From Methylobacterium sp. Leaf118 (lineage in GTDB: Bacteria > Pseudomonadota > Alphaproteobacteria > Rhizobiales > Beijerinckiaceae), in assembly GCF_920984675.1 (NCBI RefSeq), contig NZ_CAKLBV010000044.1, forward strand, positions 1 to 41,172: 41,172 nt of DNA, written 5' to 3'. The translations under genes and the position numbers were made by a program. How positions within the stretch are numbered: position 1 is the first letter of the stretch; every line of letters begins with the position of its first letter. Below the pieces are notes generated by a model. The model saw only the letters and a list, made by a program, of their open reading frames with translations. It was not told where the DNA came from and ran no database searches. Shown piece by piece: positions 24,205 to 32,676 of the stretch.

Positions 24205-24666
24205 TCAAATGACGCCGGCCCGTTTGCGCAGGTCGGCCAGGGTGGTGCGCTCCGGCGGCAGCACGAAGGGCACCTCGGTTTTGCGGCTGAGGCCGAACCC
24301 GTCGCCGTCAACCCTCTCGAGGCTCAGGGTCGCGAGCGTCGCGCCCGGCCCGCTGGGCATCCCGCCGCGCGGTCCATCGGCGTGCGGCGCGTCGGTTTCC
24401 TCGAAGGTCCAAGTCTCGCGCAGCACGACGGGATGGCCCGGAAACCGCAGGGCGACCGACCCGTCGGCCGCCCTGTCGCTGACGGGGAGCGCGATGCGCG
24501 CCGCCGTGCCGCGCCGCGTTTTGCCGACGAAAACCGCCTCCGCCTCGTCAACCTTCGCCGCCCGATCCCGCGCCGGACTGCTTACGGACAGACGTCCGTG
24601 CGCGGCGCCGGCCAACCCGCGGCGGCGAATGGCCGCCGCGGACGCCTGTGCGGGATCGATCGGCAT
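24205..24666 (-). CDS. Hypothetical protein between pdhC and lpdA (153 residues)
   Basis: A 153-residue protein without signal peptide or membrane helix. The middle has beta-like stretches (GTAARIALPVSDRAADGSVA, LRFPGHPVVLRETWTFEET) and the end is basic (LPPERTTLADLRKRAGVI). It begins 9 nt after the pdhC stop and ends 41 nt before lpdA, in the same direction, so it is almost surely in the operon. I do not recognise a family. It may be a lineage-specific accessory of the complex or a bystander. Codon third positions are GC-rich but somewhat less so than in pdhC, so I hold the call at moderate confidence. Confidence 0.6.
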   Translation of the reverse strand: MPIDPAQASAAAIRRRGLAGAAHGRLSVSSPARDRAAKVDEAEAVFVGKTRRGTAARIALPVSDRAADGSVALRFPGHPVVLRETWTFEETDAPHADGPRGGMPSGPGATLATLSLERVDGDGFGLSRKTEVPFVLPPERTTLADLRKRAGVI

Positions 24667-24675
24667 GGCCGGGTG

Positions 24676-26076
24676 CTAGACCAGCATCCCCATAGGATTC
24701 TCGATCAGTCCCTTGAAGGCCGAGATCAGCTCGGCGCCGAGCGCGCCATCGAGGACGCGGTGGTCGCAGGAGAGGGTGCAGGTCATGGCCTGGACCACCG
24801 CCGGAGCGCCGTCCTTGACGACGACGCGCTTCTCGCCGGCGCCGACCGCCAGGATGGTCGATTGCGGCGGGTTGATCACCGCGGTGAAGTGCTTGATGCC
24901 GAACATGCCGAGGTTCGACACCGAGGTGACGCCGCCCTGGTACTCCTCGGGCTTCAGCTTCTTGGCGCGGGCGCGCGCCGCGAAGTCCTTCATCTCGCCG
25001 GAGATCGCCGAGAGCGTCTTCTGGTCGGCCTTGCGGATGACCGGGGTGAACAGGCCGCCGTCGATGGCCACCGCCACGCCGACCTCGGCATGCTTGAAGC
25101 GCAGGATGCGGTCCTCGGCCCACACGGCGTTGGCGGTCGGCACGCGGGTCAGCGCCACGCCCATCGCCTTGATGACGAAGTCGTTGACCGAGAGCTTGAA
25201 CAGCGGCTTGCCGTCCTTGTCCTTGCCGGACGAGGCGTTCAGCGTCTCGCGCAGCTTCATCAGGGCGTCGAGTTCGCAATCGACCGTCAGGTAAAAGTGC
25301 GGGGCGACCTGCATCGCCTCGGTGAGGCGCTTGGCGATGGTCTTGCGCATGCCGTCGAGCGGCACTTCCTCGTAGGCGCCCTTCTCGTAGAAGCCCTTGA
25401 CCTGCTCCAGGGTGAGCCCGGCCGGTGCGCCGCCCGAAGCCGGCTTCGGGGCGGGTGCCGCCGGCTTGGGCGCCTCGGCGGCCTTCGCGGGCGCGGCCCC
25501 GACCTTGGCGGTGCCGCCCTCGATCGCCGACTGCACGTCCTTGGCGACGACGCGGCCGCGCGGTCCGGAGCCCTTCACCGCGGTAATGTCGACGCCGCCC
25601 TGCTTGGCGATGCGGCGGGCCAAGGGCGAGGAGAACACGCGGCCGCCGGCCTCGGCCGGATGGGCGACCCCGCCGGGCTTGGCGCCCTCGGGCGCCGTGT
25701 CGACGCGGGCGTAGGAGGCGTGGCCGCCACCGGGAGCGGCGTTCTCGTCCGGCGTGCCCTTCGGCTCGACCGGCGCGGTCTTCGCGCTCTCGGCCGCGCC
25801 GCCCGCGCGCGCCTGGATGCTGCCCGGATCCTCGCCTTCCCCGGCAATCAGCGCGATCAGCTCGTTGACCGGCACGTCCGCCGTGCCCTCGGCCACGAGG
25901 ATCTTGGCCAGCACGCCTTCATCGACCGCCTCGACCTCCATGGTGGCCTTGTCGGTCTCGATCTCGGCGATCACGTCGCCGGATTTGATCGCGTCGCCCT
26001 CCTTCTTGAGCCACTTGGCGAGGTTGCCCTTCTCCATGGTCGGCGAGAGGGCGGGCATCAGGACGTTGATCGGCAT
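24676..26076 (-). CDS. pdhC: Pyruvate dehydrogenase complex E2 (dihydrolipoyl acetyltransferase)
   Basis: A 466-residue core subunit that moves the acetyl group from E1 to CoA. Domains in order: one lipoyl domain (1-80; Lys43 in ETDKATMEVEA), an Ala/Pro/Gly-rich linker, the peripheral subunit-binding domain (about 140-180; SSPLARRIAKQGGVDITAV then KGSGPRGRVVAKD), a second Ala/Pro linker, and the catalytic domain from about 235. The active site is His439/Asp443 in SCDHRVLDG. Only one lipoyl domain is on E2 because E1-beta carries another. The first 50 residues are nearly identical to those of PdhB. The lipoyl groups need LipA, encoded at 35435-36433. Confidence 0.97.
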   Translation of the reverse strand: MPINVLMPALSPTMEKGNLAKWLKKEGDAIKSGDVIAEIETDKATMEVEAVDEGVLAKILVAEGTADVPVNELIALIAGEGEDPGSIQARAGGAAESAKTAPVEPKGTPDENAAPGGGHASYARVDTAPEGAKPGGVAHPAEAGGRVFSSPLARRIAKQGGVDITAVKGSGPRGRVVAKDVQSAIEGGTAKVGAAPAKAAEAPKPAAPAPKPASGGAPAGLTLEQVKGFYEKGAYEEVPLDGMRKTIAKRLTEAMQVAPHFYLTVDCELDALMKLRETLNASSGKDKDGKPLFKLSVNDFVIKAMGVALTRVPTANAVWAEDRILRFKHAEVGVAVAIDGGLFTPVIRKADQKTLSAISGEMKDFAARARAKKLKPEEYQGGVTSVSNLGMFGIKHFTAVINPPQSTILAVGAGEKRVVVKDGAPAVVQAMTCTLSCDHRVLDGALGAELISAFKGLIENPMGMLV

Positions 26077-26079
26077 GTC

Positions 26080-26304
26080 TCAAGCCTCGGGCGCAGGGGC
26101 GGGCGGATCGAAGGGGAAGCGGGTATCGCGCCGGACCGGCAGCGCGGGGAAACGGGAAGCGGCGACGGTCCCGCCACGCGCCACGGTGTCGGTCAGACGA
26201 AACCGACCGGCCGTGACGGCGACGAGGTCGGGCGCATCGCCGCGGTCGAGCCGGGTGGTTGCCGGGACAAGGCCCTGGCGGATCCGGTCCGGCGGCAACG
26301 CCAT
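26080..26304 (-). CDS. Small hypothetical protein upstream of pdhC (74 residues)
   Basis: From the ATG at 26304 the frame encodes a 74-residue basic protein (MALPPDRIRQGLVPATTRLD, then RGDAPDLVAVTAGRFRLTDT and onward), ending 3 nt before the pdhC start. GC-rich third codon positions begin at this ATG, which is why I prefer it to the in-frame ATGs at 26349 and 26346. It has no signal peptide or membrane helix. Tight packing in the pdh operon is the best evidence that it is real. I do not recognise it. It could instead be a long leader that happens to be open. Confidence 0.45.
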   Translation of the reverse strand: MALPPDRIRQGLVPATTRLDRGDAPDLVAVTAGRFRLTDTVARGGTVAASRFPALPVRRDTRFPFDPPAPAPEA

Positions 26305-26423
26305 CCTGTTACCCGGTTCCAAGCGTAGAGCAGCCAGGCCGATCATCACGCCGTCCCTTGGGACGGCGAGGCCGGACGGTGAGGCTGTGCGTCGGGGCCT
26401 GTCATGGCGTCGCCGTGCCGTCG

Positions 26424-26702
26424 CTAGTTGAGGGTGTTGCCGGATTCGAAGCCCTCGGCCTCCCAGCCGGCGCGGATGCGCTCGAAGGCTTCTTTCTCGG
26501 ACGTGTCGGTTTCCAGCGCGTAGGCGCGGGCGGCCTGCCGCGCGAGGTCGACCAGGAGCCGGCCCCAGGTCGCGGGATCGTCGAAGGCCCGGCGCAGGGC
26601 CACGCTCACCGCGCCATCGACGATGGAAGCTCTCACGATCTCGATCCCGCCCTGGTCCAGGGCGTCGGGCGGGATCTCGAGTTCTTCGAACTTTTCCGGC
26701 AT
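26424..26702 (-). CDS. DUF5076-like protein in the pdh operon (92 residues)
   Basis: A 92-residue soluble protein. The pattern ELEIPPDALDQGGIEIVRAS, the segment DDPATWGRLLVDLARQAARA and the end of the form FERIRAGWEAEGFES resemble the DUF5076 family, known to me from rhizobia and relatives; I could not confirm this by a search. Its start codon follows the pdhB stop with no gap (TAAATG), so translation is very likely coupled to pdhB. The constant place between pdhB and pdhC suggests a role with the PDH complex, but none is established. It has no catalytic-looking motif. Confidence 0.8.
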   Translation of the reverse strand: MPEKFEELEIPPDALDQGGIEIVRASIVDGAVSVALRRAFDDPATWGRLLVDLARQAARAYALETDTSEKEAFERIRAGWEAEGFESGNTLN

Positions 26703-28151
26703 TTACTTGTAGCAGACGGCCTTGGCGGCCTCGACGACCTCGTTGACGTTCGGCAGCGCCAGCTTCTCGAGATTGGCGGCGTAGGGCATCGGAACGTCCT
26801 TGCCGGTCACCCGCAGCACCGGGGCGTCGAGGTAATCGAAGGCGTCGACCATCAGGCGGGCGGCGATCTCGGCGCCGACGCCGGATTGCGGGAACCCTTC
26901 CTCGACGGTCACGCAGCGGCCGGTCTTCTTGACCGATTCGACGATCGTTTCGGAATCCATCGGACGGATCGTGCGCAGATCGATGACTTCGGCCTCGATC
27001 CCCTGTTCGGCCAGCACCTGGGCGGCCTTGAGGGCGTAGGTCATGCCGATCGCGAAGGAGACGATCGTCACGTCGGTGCCGGGGCGGTGGATGCGCGCCT
27101 TGCCGATCGGCAGGACGAAGTCGTCGATCTTCGGGACCGGGAAGGACTGACCGTAGAGGATCTCGTTCTCGAGGAAGATGATCGGGTTCGGATCGCGAAT
27201 GGCGGCCTTGAGCAGGCCCTTGGCGTCGGAGGCCGTGTAGGGCGCGATCACCTTGAGGCCGGGGACGTTCGAGTACCAGGCGGCGTAATCGTGGCTGTGC
27301 TGGGCGCCGACACGGGCCGCCGCGCCGTTGGGACCGCGGAACACGATCGGGCAGCCGAGCTGACCGCCGGACATGTAGAGGGTCTTGGCCGCGGAATTGA
27401 TGATGTGGTCGATCGCCTGCATGGCGAAGTTGAAAGTCATGAACTCGACGATGGGCTTGAGGCCCATGTAGGCGGCGCCGACGCCGATGCCGGCGAAGCC
27501 GTGCTCGGTGATCGGAGTGTCGACCACGCGACGGGCGCCGAATTCCTGCAGCAGGCCCTGGGTGATCTTGTAGGCGCCCTGGTACTCGGCGACTTCCTCG
27601 CCCATCACGAGGACCTTGTCGTCCCGGCGCATCTCCTCGGCCATGGCATCGCGCAGGGCCTCGCGGACGGTCTGCGTCTCCATCGGCGAATTGGCCGGGA
27701 ACTCCTCCATCACCGGAGCGGGGGCCTTGTTGGTGATGACGGCCGGCGCGGCGGGCGCCCGGGCCGCATCGTCGCCGCTTTTCGAGGCGGCGGAGGAGGT
27801 CTTCGCCATGCCCTCGGCGTCCATGTCCGGCGTCGGCGCCGGGACGCCGCTGTCCGCGCCGTTGGGCTTGGACTTGCCACCGCCCGCGGCCGCCGCAGCG
27901 ACATCCTCGCCCTCGGCGGCGATGATGGCGATCGGGGTGTTGACCGCCACGTTCTCGGTGCCGTCCGGCACGAGGATCTTGGCGAGGATGCCCTCGTCGA
28001 TCGCCTCGACCTCCATGGTCGCCTTATCGGTCTCGATCTCGGCGAGGACGTCGCCGGATTTCACCGCGTCGCCCTCCTTCTTGAGCCACTTGGCGAGCTT
28101 TCCTTCCTCCATGGTCGGAGAAAGGGCGGGCATCAGAATGTCGGTCGCCAT
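26703..28151 (-). CDS. pdhB: Pyruvate dehydrogenase E1 beta subunit with N-terminal lipoyl domain
   Basis: A 482-residue subunit. Residues 1-80 are a lipoyl domain (Lys43 in ETDKATMEVEA), then comes an Ala/Pro/Gly-rich swinging linker to about 150, then the E1-beta transketolase-type domain from QTVREALRDAMAEEMRRDDK. Typical blocks are VMGEEVAEYQGAYKITQGLL, DTPITEHGFAGIGVGAA and the C-terminal transketolase fold ending ANLEKLALPNVNEVVEAA. With PdhA it decarboxylates pyruvate using thiamine diphosphate. A lipoyl domain on E1-beta is a known alphaproteobacterial feature. It lies 53 nt after pdhA and is coupled to the DUF5076-like gene downstream. Confidence 0.97.
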   Translation of the reverse strand: MATDILMPALSPTMEEGKLAKWLKKEGDAVKSGDVLAEIETDKATMEVEAIDEGILAKILVPDGTENVAVNTPIAIIAAEGEDVAAAAAGGGKSKPNGADSGVPAPTPDMDAEGMAKTSSAASKSGDDAARAPAAPAVITNKAPAPVMEEFPANSPMETQTVREALRDAMAEEMRRDDKVLVMGEEVAEYQGAYKITQGLLQEFGARRVVDTPITEHGFAGIGVGAAYMGLKPIVEFMTFNFAMQAIDHIINSAAKTLYMSGGQLGCPIVFRGPNGAAARVGAQHSHDYAAWYSNVPGLKVIAPYTASDAKGLLKAAIRDPNPIIFLENEILYGQSFPVPKIDDFVLPIGKARIHRPGTDVTIVSFAIGMTYALKAAQVLAEQGIEAEVIDLRTIRPMDSETIVESVKKTGRCVTVEEGFPQSGVGAEIAARLMVDAFDYLDAPVLRVTGKDVPMPYAANLEKLALPNVNEVVEAAKAVCYK

Positions 28152-28204
28152 TGCGCTGCTCTATCGATCCTACGGCCGAAACGGAGAGACGGGGGTCAAG
28201 CGCC

Positions 28205-29254
28205 TCAGGCGCGGGCTTCCAGGAGGATGTCGGTCCAGAGCTCGGACGGATCGGGCTCGGGATCGTGGGTCGCGAAGTCGGCGGCCTCGTTGACGATCTC
28301 GCGGACCTTGGCGTCGGTGCCCTTCAGGTCGGCTTCCGGCACGCCATGCGCTTCGATCAGGCGCTTGCGCACCATCTCGATCGGATCGTGCTCGTCGCGC
28401 ATCTTCGAGACTTCGTCCTTGGTCCGGTACTTGGCCGGATCGGACATCGAGTGGCCACGATAGCGGTAGGTCTGCATCTCTAGGATGTAGGGACCCTCGC
28501 CGGAGCGGGCATGCTGGATGGCGCGCGCGGCGGCCTCGCGAACGGTGCGCACATCCATGCCGTCAACTTGCTCGCCGGGAATGCCGAAGGAGAGACCGCG
28601 CTTCGAAAAGTCGGTCTGCGCCGAGGCCCGAGCGACCGACGTGCCCATGGCGTAGCGATTGTTCTCGATCACGTAGACGACCGGCAGCTTCCAAAGGGCC
28701 GCCATGTTGAAGCTCTCGTAGACCTGGCCCTGATTGGCGGCGCCGTCACCCATATAGGTGAAGCTGACCTTGCCGTTCTGCAGGTAGGCATCGGCGAAAG
28801 CGAGGCCGGTACCGAGGGAGACCTGAGCGCCAACGATGCCATGGCCGCCGAAAAACTGCTTCTCGCGGCTGAACATGTGCATCGAGCCGCCCTTGCCGCG
28901 GGAGTAGCCTCCGCGGCGCCCGGTCAGCTCGGCCATGACGCCCTTGGCGTCCATGCCACAGGCCAGCATGTGGCCGTGATCGCGGTAGCCGGTGATGTTC
29001 TGGTCGCCGTCTTCACCGGCCATCTGCATACCGACGACGACTGCTTCCTGGCCGATGTAAAGATGACAGAAGCCGCCGATAAGGCCCATGCCGTAGAGCT
29101 GGCCAGCCTTCTCCTCGAAGCGTCGAATAAGAAGCATCTCCCGATACGCGTGGAGATCTTCTTCCTTCGTGAACTGAGGAATATTGGGAGCGGGCTGATG
29201 CTTCGGAGCGTCCTCGCCCAAGGCGGGCTGGCCCGCTTCTTTGTCAGCAACCAC
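28205..29254 (-). CDS. pdhA: Pyruvate dehydrogenase E1 alpha subunit
   Basis: A 349-residue thiamine diphosphate enzyme subunit. The cofactor motif GDG (169-171) to NN (198-199) is complete (YMGDGAANQGQVYESFN ... VIENN). Also present are LLIRRFEEKAGQLYG, GFCHLYIGQEA, YRDHGHMLA and the loop YRYRGHSMSDPAKYR, which carries the serine region phosphorylated in mitochondrial enzymes. It starts with GTG at 29254; GGGAGGT lies 8 nt upstream, which decides this start. It is the first gene of pdhA-pdhB-x-x-pdhC-x-lpdA. The upstream region at 29350-29400 carries strong dyads that may control the operon. Confidence 0.97.
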   Translation of the reverse strand: MVADKEAGQPALGEDAPKHQPAPNIPQFTKEEDLHAYREMLLIRRFEEKAGQLYGMGLIGGFCHLYIGQEAVVVGMQMAGEDGDQNITGYRDHGHMLACGMDAKGVMAELTGRRGGYSRGKGGSMHMFSREKQFFGGHGIVGAQVSLGTGLAFADAYLQNGKVSFTYMGDGAANQGQVYESFNMAALWKLPVVYVIENNRYAMGTSVARASAQTDFSKRGLSFGIPGEQVDGMDVRTVREAAARAIQHARSGEGPYILEMQTYRYRGHSMSDPAKYRTKDEVSKMRDEHDPIEMVRKRLIEAHGVPEADLKGTDAKVREIVNEAADFATHDPEPDPSELWTDILLEARA

Positions 29255-29349
29255 CGGCGACCTCCCGAGTTCGATCCGTTGGTCGGGGTTCTAGGCCAGC
29301 CCTTTTCGGAAAGCGAGTGCGGAACTGACACCGGGAGAGGGCTGTCACC

Positions 29350-29400
29350 GCAACGCTTGGTTCCCATCCGACTAACCAAGGACAGGGGCGCAAGCGTTGC
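29350..29400 (-). promoter_or_regulatory. Overlapping dyads upstream of pdhA (candidate operator or attenuator)
   Basis: A perfect 10-bp inverted repeat, GCAACGCTTG (29350-29359) and CAAGCGTTGC (29391-29400), is separated by 31 nt. A second 7-bp dyad, CTTGGTT (29356-29362) and AACCAAG (29374-29380), shares four bases with the first arm, so as RNA the two hairpins could not form together. They lie 96-146 nt before the pdhA start. No clear -10/-35 pair was recognised nearby. Confidence 0.5.
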
Positions 29401-29452
29401 CGTTCGACCAGTCGAAGCCGATCGTCAAATCAGGAAACGCCGCGTCGGCCGC

Positions 29453-29764
29453 TCAGGGATCGATGATGACGAGGTCGTTGGCGTGGACCCGGCCGAGGAC
29501 GACCCGGGCGCGCTCCTCGAGGAGGTCGCGGTCGATCTGCTCGCTGCGCAGGAGGGACACCCGGTGCTCCCAGACCGCCCGCTCGGCCTTCGCGGCGTTG
29601 AGCTCGCGAGTCAGGCCGTGGGCCTCGATCTTGAGGGCCCGCTTGGCCGTCAGGCCGCGGCTCCCGCTCTCGGCTTGATGCACGAAATAGCCCACGACGA
29701 GAGCCGACACCGTCCAGAGGACGGCGGGAACGACGATGGCGCGGACGCGGCGGCGGATGACCAT
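29453..29764 (-). CDS. ftsB: Septum formation initiator / FtsB-like protein
   Basis: A 103-residue bitopic protein. A basic N-terminus (MVIRRRVRA) is followed by one membrane helix (about 9-28; IVVPAVLWTVSALVVGYFV), then a coiled coil with a leucine-zipper-like pattern (about 35-80), then the conserved end LLEERARVVLGRVHANDLVI. It fits the DivIC/FtsB family, which joins FtsL and FtsQ in the division complex. The place between eno and pdhA is the usual one in alphaproteobacteria. The longer open frame upstream runs through the eno terminator and is not coding. The ribosome site is weak. Confidence 0.88.
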   Translation of the reverse strand: MVIRRRVRAIVVPAVLWTVSALVVGYFVHQAESGSRGLTAKRALKIEAHGLTRELNAAKAERAVWEHRVSLLRSEQIDRDLLEERARVVLGRVHANDLVIIDP

Positions 29765-29830
29765 GGGGCCGGAGCTTGCCGCGACAGGGTGAAGAAAGGG
29801 TTGATTCCGTGGGCCTCGGGACCGGCCGAA

Positions 29831-29871
29831 ACCCACGAGCCCGCCGCGTCGGGCGCGGCGGGCTCGTGGGT
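29831..29871 (-). terminator. Terminator hairpin after eno
   Basis: A perfect 18-bp stem (29831-29848 with 29854-29871) and 5-nt loop lies about 100 nt after the eno stop on the minus strand. It starts ACCCACGAGCCCGCC. On the minus strand three T follow. The T-run is short but the stem is the longest in the window. The symmetric stem would fold on either strand. Confidence 0.75.
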
Positions 29872-29972
29872 CCTGTCGTTTCGGGCCAAAACGCGGAGGC
29901 CGGTGCGTCGCGAAAATTGCGCATCGCCTCCTGGATCGGTGATCCGGGAGGCGACGTCCGCGGAGAGCGGTC

Positions 29973-31262
<1,290 letters not shown>

Positions 31263-31345
31263 GAGCGCTCCTTGAAAGTGCGCGGCGGGGGACGTCTTCG
31301 CGCAGGCCCGACGGCCCTCGCATCCGCCACGCTCTCCGAATCGGG

Positions 31346-31374
31346 CTTATCCGCCAACGCAACGGCAGGGGCAA
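31346..31374 (-). promoter_or_regulatory. Probable eno promoter
   Basis: On the minus strand TTGCCC (31374-31369) and GATAAG (31351-31346) are 17 nt apart, about 84 nt before the eno start codon. The -10 hexamer is the same as in the probable tRNA-His promoter. Untested inference. Confidence 0.4.
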
Positions 31375-31418
31375 GCGTCGAAACCCCGTTTGCCGTGCAC
31401 CGGCAGGCACGCCTTCGC

Positions 31419-31442
31419 GAGCCCGTCGGCGAGCCCGTCGGC
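31419..31442 (+). repeat. Two exact 12-nt tandem copies upstream of eno
   Basis: GAGCCCGTCGGC occurs twice without a gap in the spacer between divergent eno and queF, followed by a degenerate copy. It lies on the far side of the probable eno promoter. Function unknown. Confidence 0.7.
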
Positions 31443-31538
31443 GATCGGGTCGGGTTCGGATCCGCCATCGCCTCCCGGTCGATCCGCCACGCGGCGGGGA
31501 GTAGGCGTGGCGATCGTCGGCATCGTATAGCGCCCTCT

Positions 31539-32000
31539 ATGGACAGCATCGAGACCCACGCCCAGCAACTCGGCCGCCAGACGGCGCTGCCCGCCTCGCC
31601 CGAGGCGGCGCAGCTCGATCGGGTGCCGAACCCCCATGCCGACACCGATTATCTCGCGCGCTTCACCGCGCCGGAATTCACCTCGCTCTGCCCGGTGACC
31701 GGCCAGCCGGATTTCGCGACCCTGGTGATCGATTACGTGCCGGATCAATGGCTCGTCGAATCGAAGTCGCTCAAGCTTTATCTCGGCTCGTTCCGCAACC
31801 ACGGCGCTTTCCACGAGGATTGCACCGTCGGCATCGGCCGGCGGCTCCAGGGGCTGCTCGCGCCCCGCTGGCTGCGGATCGGCGGCTATTGGTATCCGCG
31901 CGGCGGAATCCCGATCGACGTGTTCTGGCAGACCGGCGCGCCGCCGGCCGGGCTCTGGCTGCCGGATCAGGGCGTGGCGCCCTATCGCGGCCGCGGTTGA
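31539..32000 (+). CDS. queF: NADPH-dependent 7-cyano-7-deazaguanine reductase (preQ0 reductase)
   Basis: A 153-residue single-domain (type I) QueF that reduces the nitrile of preQ0 to the amine of preQ1 on the way to queuosine in tRNA. Catalytic Cys51 and Asp58 are in LCPVTGQPDF. The QueF motif ESKSLKLYLGSFRNHG includes substrate-binding Glu74, and His92-Glu93 follow. This is the T-fold superfamily, related to GTP cyclohydrolase I, but the QueF motif separates it clearly. The gene is alone, divergent from eno. A TATAGC sequence lies only 8 nt before the ATG, so if it is the -10, the mRNA would be almost leaderless. I saw no preQ1 riboswitch. Confidence 0.95.
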   Translation: MDSIETHAQQLGRQTALPASPEAAQLDRVPNPHADTDYLARFTAPEFTSLCPVTGQPDFATLVIDYVPDQWLVESKSLKLYLGSFRNHGAFHEDCTVGIGRRLQGLLAPRWLRIGGYWYPRGGIPIDVFWQTGAPPAGLWLPDQGVAPYRGRG

Positions 32001-32023
32001 GACACGCCGGATCGGCGCACGAA

Positions 32024-32053
32024 AAAGGGCGCCCGGTTGCCCGGACGCCCTTT
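32024..32053. terminator. Bidirectional terminator between queF and the Gly/Tyr-rich gene
   Basis: A 13-position stem (32024-32036 with 32041-32053, loop TTGC) has an A-rich flank on the left and T-rich flank on the right. On the minus strand the stem is fully paired with one U-G and ends in five T. On the plus strand there is one C-A mismatch. It serves the minus-strand gene best and probably also queF. Confidence 0.85.
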
Positions 32054-32133
32054 CGTTTCACGGTGAGGACCACGCCCCGCCTTCTCGCTTCCTTACGCTG
32101 GCCGCGACGGGCCGGCGGAGGTTCGTGACGGGC

Positions 32134-32472
32134 TTAGTAGCCGCCGTATCCACCATAGCCGTAGGCCGGGCGGCCATAACCGTAGGCGGGACGGCCGTAG
32201 CCGTAAGAGCGGTCACGGTAGTAGGCATCGCGCGCCGCGCCCGCGGCGATGGCACCGGCCGCGAGACCCGCGATCCCGAGACCCACGGCCGCGCCCGAGT
32301 TGATGCCGCCGCGGCGGCGACCACCGTAATAGGCGCGCTGGCCATACCCGCCGCCATGGTAGTGGCCGTGATGGTGGCCATAGCCGCGGCCATAGGGACG
32401 GGCTTCCGCGGAGGTCGTGGCGAGCGTTCCGACCGAGATCAGCGCTGCGGTGAGGAGGGCGAGCTTACGCAT
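32134..32472 (-). CDS. Secreted Gly/Tyr-rich repeat protein
   Basis: A 112-residue protein with a signal peptide of about 22-24 residues (MRKLALLTAALISVGTLATT SAEA, cut after AEA). The mature part begins with a Gly/His/Tyr-rich segment (GYGHHHGHYHGGGYG). In the middle is a Gly/Ala helix-like stretch (INSGAAVGLGIAGLAAGAIA) of the glycine-zipper kind, and at the end are GYGRPAY repeats (GYGRPAYGYGRPAYGYGGYG). The histidine cluster might bind metal, and the Gly/Ala segment might insert in a membrane. Both are guesses. A perfect EcfG-type promoter lies 47 nt upstream, so it is probably a general stress response gene. No enzyme motif is present. Confidence 0.85.
   Translation of the reverse strand: MRKLALLTAALISVGTLATTSAEARPYGRGYGHHHGHYHGGGYGQRAYYGGRRRGGINSGAAVGLGIAGLAAGAIAAGAARDAYYRDRSYGYGRPAYGYGRPAYGYGGYGGY
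32158..32199 (+). repeat. Two 21-nt tandem units coding for GYGRPAY
   Basis: Two adjacent near-identical 21-nt units differ at a few positions and encode GYGRPAY twice on the minus strand, in the tail of the Gly/Tyr-rich protein. Confidence 0.65.
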
Positions 32473-32518
32473 GGAATCCTTTCCGATCCGAATCGATACG
32501 ACGACGGATTAACGGGGG

Positions 32519-32543
32519 AACGTCCAGCTTGGCCGAAGGTTCC
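32519..32543 (-). promoter_or_regulatory. EcfG-type (general stress response) promoter
   Basis: On the minus strand GGAAC (32543-32539) is followed after exactly 16 nt by CGTT (32522-32519). This is a perfect match to the consensus GGAAC-N16/17-CGTT read by the alphaproteobacterial extracytoplasmic sigma factor EcfG under PhyR-NepR control. The ATG of the Gly/Tyr-rich protein is 47 nt downstream, which leaves a leader of about 40 nt. Confidence 0.75.
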
Positions 32544-32676
32544 CGCCTGCGTCCGGGGCTCCGAGGATCGTCTTCGAAGCCGTTTCGCGTATCTTTGATC
32601 GGAGTGGTACCAAGCCTTCTCTGAACCTGACCTGAAGCGCGCGAATCGGCTCCCGGCTCTCACACGGCCGACATCT

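Noticed and set aside
22424..28463. Long plus-strand open frames opposite lpdA, pdhC and pdhB
   Set aside because: His/Asp/Gly-rich composition typical of antisense frames. All lie over firm enzyme genes.
31263..31538. preQ1 riboswitch upstream of queF
   Set aside because: I found no compact aptamer-like pseudoknot pattern, and a TATAGC only 8 nt before the ATG leaves almost no leader.
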